From Oligoflexia bacterium (lineage in GTDB: Bacteria; Bdellovibrionota; Bacteriovoracia; Bacteriovoracales; Bacteriovoracaceae): DNA of 64,000 nt. The translations under genes were made by a program, and so were the position numbers. This document shows positions 55,292 to 63,931 of the stretch, piece by piece (the stretch's first letter is position 1; every line of letters begins with the position of its first letter). The stretch spans positions 124,001 to 188,000 of the forward strand of contig JADFZW010000002.1 of assembly GCA_015232355.1 (NCBI GenBank), in the 5' to 3' direction. The notes under the pieces are model-generated. The model saw only the letters and a program-made list of their open reading frames with translations, was not told the origin of the DNA and ran no database searches.

Positions 55292-57193
55292 ATGATTATT
55301 AAAAATAAATTCAAAAATAATCTTTTGCTTCCTATGCCACCATTTGCTTTATCTTTGATGTCATTACTATCGTTAGTATGGTTAGTATGGTTCCTATCAA
55401 TCTTCATTTGCTTTGAGAATGTTTCCACGGCCAGTGAACAACCTAAATTGATAGGTGATACCGCAAAAGATACAAATAAGCTTTCGTGCTCCCAAAGAGA
55501 TGATTTCTTAAAAGGAGAGAAAGGCGAGAAAGAAGAGTTAAATAAAAATTTATTACGTATACGAGAGAGTGAAGTTTTATCAGCAACAATTGAAAAGTTG
55601 CAAAAAGATTTCAACACTACTATAAGTGGTGAAGAAAAAGAGATGATTAGTGGCTTTGTTCATAAATTTATTTTTGATTATTCAAAGGTGATGCTGGGAA
55701 AGGTTGCCTCTGATGAAAACATGAAGGCATTTTTCCATATGTTCTTTAAATTAATCAGAGGAGAAAAGGCATTGATTTCAGGTGATGATTATCAGCAATT
55801 GGCCATAAATGAGATGTTAAACTTAAAGGAGATTAATAGTGAGGAAAAGAAGCGTCTTAAAAAGATTGGAGAAAAATTATTAAAAGAGGGTAATGTTGTA
55901 TTTGCTAATTTGAATGGTGGACTTGGTACTAGTATGGGATGTGAAGGACCTAAATCTGTAATGGAAGTAAAGAACAAAAAAAGTTTTTTGGATTTGCGAA
56001 TAGAACAGATAAAAGCTATCTCTAAAAAAGTGGGAGGAGATTCAAAATCTTCAAACTTACTTCCATTTGCTCTAATGAATAGCTTTAACACAACAGAAGA
56101 TACCAATCGTGCATTAAAAGGTAAAATATCACATGATGATTTTGAACAAAACATGTTCCCTCGAATTTTAGTAACAAAGAAAGGTGATAAAACATTTTAT
56201 AGTCCATTTAAATCGGAAGTCAGAGATGCTGATGAATGGAATCCACCAGGTCATGGTGATTTCTATGCGGCCGCGTATGGCAGTGGTTGGTTGGATGAAT
56301 TAAAAAAGAAAGGTGTTAAATATATTTTTATGGCCAATGCTGATAACTTAGGAGCGATTCCAGATTCAGTTATTGTTGGATATATCGCTGATAAGAGAGT
56401 GCAAATACTGACGGAAGTTACTGAGAAAAGTAAAGCAGATGTTAAAGGAGGTGGCTTTGGACGTTCACTACGTAGTGGTCGTATAATGAATATTGAAGTA
56501 GCACAAGTATCAGATAAAAATCCCAAGGATATGAAAAAATTTGAATCAATGCCATCTTTTAATACCAATAATATGATTATGGAAGTAGATGCTTTAATTG
56601 AAAGAATGTCTAAAGAGGGTGTGCGCACTTCAATGATTGTAAATCCTAAAATAGTCGAAGGAAAACAAGTTATTCAATTAGAATCAGCAATAGCATCTGC
56701 TATTGAAGGATTTGAACGTTCAGTAGTAGCATTAGTGCCTAGGGATCGTTTTCTTCCTGTGAAAAAGATTGGCGATATGATTGCTTTAAGCTCTGACTTG
56801 TTTGTGATTGCAGAAGATGGAGTTCCAAGATTAAATCCAGCAAGAGAAGTGGGTGGTGGATTAAACGATATTAAAATTGATTTTGGTGATTGGAAACTTA
56901 AAGATGCTAAAGAAAGTATAAAGGGAAATATCTCTTTACTTAATGCCAAGAATGTTGGTGTTAAATGTAAAAATCTTGTTATTGAAAATGGTGTCTCTTT
57001 TGCCAATGATGTAGTGATAGAACAAGAGGATAGTCGACCAGTTCACATTGTAGCGGGAACAAAGTTGGATGGAGTGGTAATAAAAACCAAAAGCATTTCA
57101 AACAGCAAAATTATTGATGGTAAAATCAAAGTGGAAGTCTTTGAAGATGAGTCTGGAAAAATTGTGATTCAAAATATTTCAAAATCAAAGTAA
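55292..57193 (+). CDS. UDPGP-family nucleotidyltransferase with N-terminal hydrophobic segment
   Basis: The core from about residue 200 is a UTP-glucose-1-phosphate uridylyltransferase of the eukaryotic-type (UDPGP) family: VVFANLNGGLGTSMGCEGPKSVMEV is the nucleotide-binding loop, FALMNSFNTTEDT and HGDFYAAAYGSGWLDEL follow, and KIDFGDWKLKDA lies near the C terminus. Such enzymes make UDP-sugars in the cytoplasm. The 630 residues include an unexpected N-terminal stretch: positively charged start, hydrophobic 18-42, then a flexible linker. A strong GAGGAG ribosome site 6 bases before the ATG argues that the hydrophobic segment is really translated. Either the enzyme is membrane-bound or secreted, or the true start is a later Met. 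GC content is typical. Confidence 0.82.
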   Translation: MIIKNKFKNNLLLPMPPFALSLMSLLSLVWLVWFLSIFICFENVSTASEQPKLIGDTAKDTNKLSCSQRDDFLKGEKGEKEELNKNLLRIRESEVLSATIEKLQKDFNTTISGEEKEMISGFVHKFIFDYSKVMLGKVASDENMKAFFHMFFKLIRGEKALISGDDYQQLAINEMLNLKEINSEEKKRLKKIGEKLLKEGNVVFANLNGGLGTSMGCEGPKSVMEVKNKKSFLDLRIEQIKAISKKVGGDSKSSNLLPFALMNSFNTTEDTNRALKGKISHDDFEQNMFPRILVTKKGDKTFYSPFKSEVRDADEWNPPGHGDFYAAAYGSGWLDELKKKGVKYIFMANADNLGAIPDSVIVGYIADKRVQILTEVTEKSKADVKGGGFGRSLRSGRIMNIEVAQVSDKNPKDMKKFESMPSFNTNNMIMEVDALIERMSKEGVRTSMIVNPKIVEGKQVIQLESAIASAIEGFERSVVALVPRDRFLPVKKIGDMIALSSDLFVIAEDGVPRLNPAREVGGGLNDIKIDFGDWKLKDAKESIKGNISLLNAKNVGVKCKNLVIENGVSFANDVVIEQEDSRPVHIVAGTKLDGVVIKTKSISNSKIIDGKIKVEVFEDESGKIVIQNISKSK

Positions 57194-57979
57194 TAAATAA
57201 CTATCAATTAGTAAATTAGGTGAAGTAATTTCTGCTGGAAGACCCATCTCTGTAATGGCCCCAGGACATCCTTTAAAATCTAATTTGAAAGCATTCAATG
57301 CGATGTTGTCTCTTGATTGTAGTGATATTGATAGTGGAGAGCTAATGCATGCATCGTAGAGGATATCACCTAAAATAGGCATTCCTCGTTTATAAAATTC
57401 AAAACGCAACTGATGAGATCTGCCGGTAAGAGGCATTACATGCCAATAGAGATATATTTGTTCTGCTATAACAAATTTCCCAATGAGGTTTGCTTTAGTA
57501 ATAGCTTTTTTACCTTTGGGTTCTGGCATTTCGTAAGCACGTTTTTTTCCACGTAAAATAAAACTAGTCCATTGTTCCCAATTTGTGGATAAATCAGTAG
57601 ATGATTCAGAGGAAGCAGTTACTGCATTTTCTACTCTATCTATTTTATCAAGATCAACTTTTAAAAGATTTGTACTTTTTATTTCGGTGATTGCTTCATA
57701 ATATTTTTTAATCTCACGTTTTTCAAACCAACCATTGGCCATTCGATGAGCATTTTTATTTTTGGCCAACAATACGATTCCTTGAGCTTCAAAATCCAAA
57801 CGATGAACAGTGTAGAGATCAATCTTTTCATTGGTAGCAAGTATATTTTTAACAGAAGGAATTAAACATGTTCTAGGATCTTCTTTGGCAAATCTTCCAG
57901 GGATAGATAGAATTCCACTTGGTTTAAAAACAATTAGGAAATTTTCATTTTGAAAAATTATCTTTATTTTTTCGTTCAT
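57185..57979 (-). CDS. RluA-family RNA pseudouridine synthase
   Basis: The protein isomerises uridine to pseudouridine in RNA. The family core has FLIVFKPSGILSIP, the catalytic block TVHRLDFEAQGIVLLAKN with the active Asp in HRLD, KYYEAITE, and a C-terminal GRSHQLRFEFYKRGMPILGDILYD. Length 264 lacks an S4 domain, so it resembles short RluA members. A 30-residue insertion (about 105-135, Ser/Asn-rich) separates the catalytic parts. Its end overlaps the UDPGP gene end by nine bases. The pathway parallels the psuK-psuG pair that degrades free pseudouridine elsewhere in the window. Confidence 0.88.
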   Translation of the reverse strand: MNEKIKIIFQNENFLIVFKPSGILSIPGRFAKEDPRTCLIPSVKNILATNEKIDLYTVHRLDFEAQGIVLLAKNKNAHRMANGWFEKREIKKYYEAITEIKSTNLLKVDLDKIDRVENAVTASSESSTDLSTNWEQWTSFILRGKKRAYEMPEPKGKKAITKANLIGKFVIAEQIYLYWHVMPLTGRSHQLRFEFYKRGMPILGDILYDACISSPLSISLQSRDNIALNAFKLDFKGCPGAITEMGLPAEITSPNLLIDSYLLL

Positions 57980-58034
57980 TTTTTAGTCTTTTGCATTGTA
58001 AAATGTCGATTATGATTATAACAATACCTGAAAT

Positions 58035-58195
58035 AATTTTAACAGAAAAGGGTTAAGTCCCATTCCTTCTTTTGGAATGGCAATCAAGATGGCAAAATCT
58101 ACTCCTGTGCTGACAGCAAACTGCCGGCAAGCATTATTCAGTACGACCGATACTCATATATGGAGGAGATCTCTCCTCTACAGTCATAAATAGCG
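58035..58195. ncRNA. GC-enriched, structured non-coding patch, candidate RNA
   Basis: Between the MFS and rluA-type genes, about 160 bases have clearly more G+C than the surroundings and contain several adjacent inverted repeats: CCATTCC..GGAATGG, TGCTGACAGCA, TGCCGGCA, and GAGGAGA..TCTCCTC. No reading frame of useful length exists. A structured RNA or a leader of the leftward rluA-type gene would explain this. I recognise no known RNA family, and the strand is undetermined. Confidence 0.3.
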
Positions 58196-58231
58196 ACTAT
58201 TTTTACAAAATAATTAATCTATGTGAGCTAT

Positions 58232-59836
58232 TTATTTAACTCTACATTTAACAGTGTAGGCGTCAGCCTCTTTTGCAAATGGTTTGATCTTTGATTTCAA
58301 GGAATCAATTTTTTGTTGTTTTACAATGGACATGGTTTTTGAATTGATTTTGATATTAGATTTACGACGGAAAATTAAAATATTTTCATAATTTCTATGA
58401 TTAACATTGATGTAATGAAATGGTCGTTTATAGCTTTTAAAAAAATACCAGGCCACAAAACCTGAGATTATTAAAAGGATTCCATTTAAAATAAATGAAA
58501 GGTGCGGAGTTAATCTTTCTGCAGACAACCCAGTTAGGAAATTTCCGAAAGGAGTAGTTCCTGCAAAAACTAAAGTGTATACGCTCATCACTCTTCCCCG
58601 ATATTGATCTTGAGTATGTAATTGTAGAGTGGAAATTGCCAAAGTAGCAAACCAAAGACCAAAAATACCTACGACAATCAAAAGCAACATAGTAATAGCA
58701 ATGGAGTGAGAAAGTCCAAGCAAGATAAGAGTTAGTCCTATTAAAATAGTAAAACATAACATCATAAAAAAGTTTTTATCAATTGATTTGGAATTTTTAA
58801 CTGTTAAAGCACCAATCAGGGAACCAATACCTAGAGCAGACCATAAAATTCCAAGTCCCTGTTCATTCAAATTAAAAATATTTTTAGCAAGAATTGGTAT
58901 TAAGACATTGAAGTTAAAACCAAAGACACCGACAATTAAGAGCAAAAAAATGGTTTTCTTTACAATTATGTTACCAATTATATAATTAATTCCTTCCTTA
59001 ATATTTTTTAAAATAAATCTTTGAGATTGTTTTTCTTGATTTTGATTTTGATTTTGATTTTGATTTTGATTTGAATTAGGTGGAGTATGTATATGGTATA
59101 GCCCATAGATAAAGGCGAGAAAACTTAAACCATTTATAAAAAAACACCACACCATTCCTAAATTGGCCATAACAATTCCAGCTAAGAATGGACCAACTAC
59201 TCTTGCTAAATTAAAGATAGTAGAATTTAAAGCAACAGCACTTACTAAATCTTTTTTCCCAACTAACTCTATAATATATGCTTGACGAGAAGGCATATCA
59301 AGCGAGTTAGCAATCCCTAGAATGAATGCTAAACAGAGGACATGCCAATAACGAACAATATCGAAAAAGACTAACAAACATAACATGAAGGCCAAACACA
59401 TAGAGACTGTTTGGGTAATAATAATAATTTTTTTCTTAGGTAATTGATCTATTAAAACTCCAGCGAAAAGGGAAAAAAGTAGCAAAGGTAAAAATTGAAC
59501 AGTACCAACTAATCCAAGTTGCAGAGGGGAATTGGTAAGTTGATAGACAAGCCATGATTGGGCCACTTGTTGCATCCAAGTTCCAATTAGAGAGACTAGG
59601 AGACCTGTCCAGTAATATCTAAAGGATGAATGGGACATCGCTGGAAATGTTTTTAGAATTTTTTTCTTAATTGGATTATTGCTGGAATTGCAATTATCTT
59701 TATCTAATCCATCATTTATATTATTTCCATCATTTCCATTATTCGCTGAATTGCTCACATTGGATTTTGATATTGTGCTATTATCATCTATAATTATTTG
59801 GTATGGACGTGAATACATAAAATATATTTTATTCAA
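58232..59836 (-). CDS. MFS transporter (MFS_3 / DUF894-like)
   Basis: A polytopic membrane protein with about 12 hydrophobic segments. The typical first segment is FRYYWTGLLVSLIGTWMQQVAQSWLVYQLTNSPLQLGLVG, and AFILGIANSLDMPSRQAYIIELV and GLWFATLAISTLQLHTQDQYRGRVMSVYTLVFAGTTPFGNF match the MFS exporter family that includes EntS-like transporters. The first 60 residues are a hydrophilic Asn/Asp/Ser-rich extension, and the central loop holds an NQNQNQNQNQ repeat (bases 59038-59067). A basic C-terminal tail of about 60 residues follows the last helix. Substrate is unknown. Confidence 0.85.
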   Translation of the reverse strand: MNKIYFMYSRPYQIIIDDNSTISKSNVSNSANNGNDGNNINDGLDKDNCNSSNNPIKKKILKTFPAMSHSSFRYYWTGLLVSLIGTWMQQVAQSWLVYQLTNSPLQLGLVGTVQFLPLLLFSLFAGVLIDQLPKKKIIIITQTVSMCLAFMLCLLVFFDIVRYWHVLCLAFILGIANSLDMPSRQAYIIELVGKKDLVSAVALNSTIFNLARVVGPFLAGIVMANLGMVWCFFINGLSFLAFIYGLYHIHTPPNSNQNQNQNQNQNQEKQSQRFILKNIKEGINYIIGNIIVKKTIFLLLIVGVFGFNFNVLIPILAKNIFNLNEQGLGILWSALGIGSLIGALTVKNSKSIDKNFFMMLCFTILIGLTLILLGLSHSIAITMLLLIVVGIFGLWFATLAISTLQLHTQDQYRGRVMSVYTLVFAGTTPFGNFLTGLSAERLTPHLSFILNGILLIISGFVAWYFFKSYKRPFHYINVNHRNYENILIFRRKSNIKINSKTMSIVKQQKIDSLKSKIKPFAKEADAYTVKCRVK

Positions 59837-60020
59837 CTATATTTATTTTTTTTTAAATGATTAATATTAGTGGTTATTAAATGATCTAATAGTTGACTTA
59901 ATTACTCTATCGTCAGAAGTTGACTATTCTTTAGATGTTCCTTTTGAAAATTTTAAAATAATTTTTCATCAAGAAATTTTGTTTTATTTTAATAAACGAA
60001 AACCTCCTAACAATTAATTT

Positions 60021-61397
60021 TTACATCTCTTTCAACCATATAAAAACTTTGGACTTATCCACTGGTCCCTCTTTTGAACTCTTGGTTACATATAAAACTG
60101 ATTCCTCACTACTGCTTATATTGGCCACAAACTCTTTCAAGATCTCCTTTGATACATACAAATTGTAGTATTCTCCTCCTGCTCTTAAAGCATCTACACT
60201 AGCAGATACCATCGATTTATTAACACTGATTTTTTCGGCGCTATACCTACTAATTAATTTTTCAATTCTTTGAGAGGATTTTTCAACATCACTGGTTCTC
60301 ATTACTAAACGATAGACTTTATTTTTTCCAGATTGATCATCTCTAAATTCTCGTCTCTTTAGCATACTATTTTTATAGCTCTCTTCAGAGGTCTGATTAT
60401 GAAAATTTTCTGGCAAGGAATTTATATCATCGGTTGAAGATGCTGCCAAATCTGATTCAGTTTCAAATCGTTCATCATCATCAAAATTGTTAGGAAGAAA
60501 TTTCTTTTCTCGAATTTTAGTTATATCTTCTACATCGCTGATATTTGCAATACGATTTTTTTGATAGGGAATCTCATAGATCATACTCTGCTCAGGCCAT
60601 AAAAAATCTGGAGCAAAGAGCGCTAGCTTTTTTTCTCCGTAGTCTTCGTAAGTTTTTAGTCCCCATCTAAGTAACATAATGGCCGCAAATGCCACAAGAA
60701 CAAAGATCATCAACTCAATAAAAATAACAAATTGATGCCAAAGATTTTCTCTTCTCAAAATGCTACTTGCTTTAACTCCTGTACTTCTGCTCTTATATAA
60801 ATCTTTGTGCAATTTTCTTAAGATATTTTTCCACTCCTTAGGTGAAAAAAGTTCAATCAGATTCTGATCCTTATCATCATCTTCAATACCAACTGGCGAT
60901 ATTTTCCCCATACTATTTATTTGTTGGTCAATATCATTAAATGTTGTTTTCAAATTATCCGTTAAAAAAGTGCTTAAACTAAATGTGTGATTGAAAAAAT
61001 TTTCTTGTTCAGGGTAATGTCTTAGAAAAAAATCCCTTAAAATAAATATCAAATCTTTTGGAGGAATACTAAGTTCGATTGATAGTTGTTCAATAGAAAT
61101 TTGTTTTCTTACAAAAATAAAACAGATATGCATCTCATACAACCATTTAAACCATAACCCTTTAGGACCAAAGTTAAATTTGTTTAAAACATATCTATAT
61201 CTCTCACCCAACTCTGCAAGTGACAATTCGTCCACATAAAATAATTGCCAGAATTGCTCAAACTCTCCAAAGGAGATACCACTCTTGTTGACACTTTTAT
61301 TGATATTTTTGTTTATATTTTTTTTTATATTCTCGGTATATCTGGCAGGAAAAACCCATACTCTGAACTGTAAATGATCTTCTATAGAAAGTAGCAT
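60021..61397 (-). CDS. Single-pass membrane protein of unknown function
   Basis: I do not recognise a family. The 458 residues contain an N-terminal domain with predicted helices (about 40-160; FGEFEQFWQLFYVDELSLAELGERYRYV), including a NINKNINKSVNKSG repeat near the start, one membrane helix at about 221-244 (HQFVIFIELMIFVLVAFAAIMLLRWG), and a C-terminal 200 residues with FYRLVMRTSDVEKSSQRIEKLISRYSA-like helical and strand structure that may form a small alpha/beta domain. There is no signal peptide, so the N-terminal half is probably cytoplasmic and the C-terminal half periplasmic. It is divergent from the next two unknown genes, 114 bases away. Confidence 0.6.
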   Translation of the reverse strand: MLLSIEDHLQFRVWVFPARYTENIKKNINKNINKSVNKSGISFGEFEQFWQLFYVDELSLAELGERYRYVLNKFNFGPKGLWFKWLYEMHICFIFVRKQISIEQLSIELSIPPKDLIFILRDFFLRHYPEQENFFNHTFSLSTFLTDNLKTTFNDIDQQINSMGKISPVGIEDDDKDQNLIELFSPKEWKNILRKLHKDLYKSRSTGVKASSILRRENLWHQFVIFIELMIFVLVAFAAIMLLRWGLKTYEDYGEKKLALFAPDFLWPEQSMIYEIPYQKNRIANISDVEDITKIREKKFLPNNFDDDERFETESDLAASSTDDINSLPENFHNQTSEESYKNSMLKRREFRDDQSGKNKVYRLVMRTSDVEKSSQRIEKLISRYSAEKISVNKSMVSASVDALRAGGEYYNLYVSKEILKEFVANISSSEESVLYVTKSSKEGPVDKSKVFIWLKEM

Positions 61398-61445
61398 ACC
61401 AAATGTGATTCCTATATAAAATTATCAAACGTCATTAAAAAGTTT

Positions 61446-61481
61446 TTAAAAAGTTATTAAAAGTTATTAAAAGTTATTAAA
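61446..61481. repeat. Short tandem repeat, AAGTTATTAA type
   Basis: Imperfect copies of a 10-11 base AAAAGTTATT unit fill the spacer between the divergent membrane-protein gene and the gene at 61512. Confidence 0.6.
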
Positions 61482-61511
61482 GTTAATCTCAAAAATAACG
61501 ATAGTATAAAT

Positions 61512-62045
61512 ATGAAAAAAACAAACCAAACCACACAAAACACAGTAAACTCAGACAAAATTAGTCAAGCTCATTCTATTGACTATATAACAACACTTAA
61601 TAGCGAGCAATATATCTTTTTTTTAAAAGATAATGATACCTCCATACCTGATTGGTTTTTCCAATTTACTACTAGTTTTCTCCTATACTCCATTAAAATT
61701 ATCCCTGTGACATGGGAACAATTTAGCGAATTGAGCAAAAAGAAAAGACTCTCCTATTTGATAGTAGCAACAACTAGTTTTAGTAGCAAAAATAATTTCT
61801 CGACTCTTATGAAAAAACATATCGAGAGAAATATTCTATACAAAAAAATATATTTATTTCACATCTCTTCTTTCAATGAAAACAACCGATATCCACACTT
61901 AAAACAATGCAAATTATATAAGTATTATGCTCCACCTCTAAATCTAGACTTCTTAGTTGAAAACATCTCCCATAACTACTTCCTACATAAAAATGAATTA
62001 GAATTATGGCCAGGAGGGAAAAGAGTTCGACCTCCAACTTTTTAA
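61512..62045 (+). CDS. Hypothetical protein, 177 residues
   Basis: No family is recognised. The sequence has no signal peptide or clear membrane helix. It shows alternating hydrophobic strands and helices (SYLIVATTSFSS, KIYLFHISSF) reminiscent of a receiver-like or Rossmann-type core, but without conserved Asp motifs. The C-terminal LELWPGGKRVRPPTF is a distinctive basic end. The lead 20 residues are Thr/Gln/Asn-rich. It is followed by another unknown gene, 27 bases downstream on the same strand, so the two form a likely pair. Confidence 0.55.
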   Translation: MKKTNQTTQNTVNSDKISQAHSIDYITTLNSEQYIFFLKDNDTSIPDWFFQFTTSFLLYSIKIIPVTWEQFSELSKKKRLSYLIVATTSFSSKNNFSTLMKKHIERNILYKKIYLFHISSFNENNRYPHLKQCKLYKYYAPPLNLDFLVENISHNYFLHKNELELWPGGKRVRPPTF

Positions 62046-62072
62046 GTTTTTATAATTAAGGGGAAAAATTCC

Positions 62073-62825
62073 ATGGATCAACAGGATCAAAAAGATCAAA
62101 AAGATCAAAAGGGAAAAGCTGATCTAAAAGAAAAAAGAAAATTGGATTTCTTATATAAAGTAAAAAATAAGAAAGCACAAAGCTTGGAACAAAAAAAACG
62201 CTCAATACTTTTGCTATTGAAATTTGATGCTAAAAATCTACTCGATCGAGTCAGCGAAAGAAAAATTGAATACATGTATGAGTTTTCTCTCAAAAGAACA
62301 AGAGAGCATTTCAAAGAGATATTTACTAACAGATACCAAAAGTGTTCTATTAACATTCTGAAACATTGTGACATCGATGTACTTACTGCTTTAAACAACT
62401 ATCATACTAGAGCAGAAGAGATTCTCTGGTATCTCAATCACACTCAAGATATGAGCAAGACTGCAGAGGATAAAATAACAATACATGTAGTGGCCTTAAG
62501 CAAGCTATATTCTACTGTCGAACTCTATTTGGATGCAGCCATTGATGTTCAAAGCAAATTGATTGAAGAGCATGAAAATACTGCGGATGATACTTACGAT
62601 AAAACTGATGAGCACACAAGTTCTAAAATACCATCTGAAATCACAGATAACATTCCAGATAACATTCCAGATGACATTCCAGATGACAACCCTTTTACTT
62701 GTGAATTTGAATTGGATTCTTCTTTAAATTTAAACTCTGAAGAAAATGCGGATTGCTCATTTGAACTCGAAGATGATTCAAATCAACTTCCACCAATTAT
62801 CTCTGAACCAAAGAGAGATTCTTAA
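62073..62825 (+). CDS. Hypothetical helical protein with charged repeats
   Basis: No family is recognised. It begins with a QKDQKDQKGK stretch from a 9-base GATCAAAAA repeat, followed by about 150 residues of amphipathic helices (KRTREHFKEIFTNRYQKCSINILKHCD; LYSTVELYLDAAIDVQSKLIEEHE) and an acidic C terminus with four IPD/IPDN units (PDNIPDDIPDDNP) from a 12-base repeat. An AAGGGGAAAAATTCC site precedes the ATG. The start could be GC-poor alternative. Its end overlaps the convergent protease gene by four bases. Confidence 0.55.
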   Translation: MDQQDQKDQKDQKGKADLKEKRKLDFLYKVKNKKAQSLEQKKRSILLLLKFDAKNLLDRVSERKIEYMYEFSLKRTREHFKEIFTNRYQKCSINILKHCDIDVLTALNNYHTRAEEILWYLNHTQDMSKTAEDKITIHVVALSKLYSTVELYLDAAIDVQSKLIEEHENTADDTYDKTDEHTSSKIPSEITDNIPDNIPDDIPDDNPFTCEFELDSSLNLNSEENADCSFELEDDSNQLPPIISEPKRDS

Positions 62826-63931
62826 TTGACAATTTTTCTTGTAAGAGTAAAAGCTCCCGCTATATTTTCAACAATATCCGCAATATCGTGCCATCCCTGA
62901 AAATCATCTTGAGGATTGGCCCTGTGATTTCTTAGGAAAACCTCACATTTTTTAGAGTCACGATTATATCTCATGGCCACGATAAGTATTGAGTGTGGAT
63001 ATGGTTTTGATATATTTATTCCTATGCTTCTGCCATCGCTTGCAAGTGCCAGTGTTGATAATTTATCCAATCTATCATAAAAAAAACTATTACCTGATAC
63101 AAGTTTCTCTGTTTTTACGGCAACATTACTAAACACACCAGCTAAAATATTTTTCCCATATCTATTCTTTTTACACCTCTCATCTACAAAAATCCTTTTG
63201 TAAAATGTTTCGAAGATTTTTTCCCCCATTGCACTTTTAATTTCTTCTTTTGATAATTCCTTCTTAAGATATTTAATTAAAACTTCTCTTATCTCCTCAA
63301 TAAACGAATTCACCTTTACTGTAGAATTATCAATAGAACTACTCCTACTACATTTTTGTATCCAATTATATTTCTCCCTTAAATTTTCGATCATTAGATC
63401 ATCTTTAGCGACTTCCAAACAAACACCATTTTGTAATGCCATATTCAAGTATTTCTCAACATGTTTAATATCAGCTCCAGGTGTTTCCTTTTCTGGATCA
63501 ATTAGATCATATGGTTCTAAGTTAATATCGCTGCACTTTTCTCTATCTCGTCTACAAATTTCTTCTTTTAGTAAATCAGTAGAGGTATAGGCCCAACATA
63601 TACCACCTTTCTGTTCTCTAGTTTTTGGATGATATGCGCGATTGTCAAATTCAAAACACTTAGCAGAAACTTTCTTCTGATTGAGTTCTTTTAAAAAAAG
63701 CTCTGCATCTGTAGGATTATTTTTTACAAGGTTAAAAAAATTTTCCCTTTCCTCTCTGCTAAAATCTTCAAGTTTAAATTTATACTTAATGGCCAAAAGT
63801 ACTTGCTCAAAAGTTATATTACTGAATTGTGTTTTATATTTATTAACAAGCAAAAGAAATTGCGCTTCACCTCCAGAAAATGTTCTTCTAGCACTCTCAA
63901 ACTGATCTTCTGTAATATTATACTTTTCCAT
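62822..63931 (-). CDS. Papain-like (C1-type) cysteine protease, upstream start uncertain
   Basis: The catalytic set of papain-like peptidases is visible: GGICWAYTSTDLL with nucleophile Cys112, Gln107 five residues before it, PHSILIVAM with His313, and FLRNHRAN with Asn335. The 100 residues before Cys112 could be a propeptide. The ATG used is at 63931 but has no properly spaced ribosome site. The same frame stays open to base 64000 and reads SIIFFLCSHCSLCISSEEF. A neighbouring frame reads LSSFFVLTVLFALAQRSLR, which looks like a signal peptide, so the real start may lie past the window, perhaps with a frameshift. Convergent with the helical unknown gene. Confidence 0.65.
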   Translation of the reverse strand: MEKYNITEDQFESARRTFSGGEAQFLLLVNKYKTQFSNITFEQVLLAIKYKFKLEDFSREERENFFNLVKNNPTDAELFLKELNQKKVSAKCFEFDNRAYHPKTREQKGGICWAYTSTDLLKEEICRRDREKCSDINLEPYDLIDPEKETPGADIKHVEKYLNMALQNGVCLEVAKDDLMIENLREKYNWIQKCSRSSSIDNSTVKVNSFIEEIREVLIKYLKKELSKEEIKSAMGEKIFETFYKRIFVDERCKKNRYGKNILAGVFSNVAVKTEKLVSGNSFFYDRLDKLSTLALASDGRSIGINISKPYPHSILIVAMRYNRDSKKCEVFLRNHRANPQDDFQGWHDIADIVENIAGAFTLTRKIVN

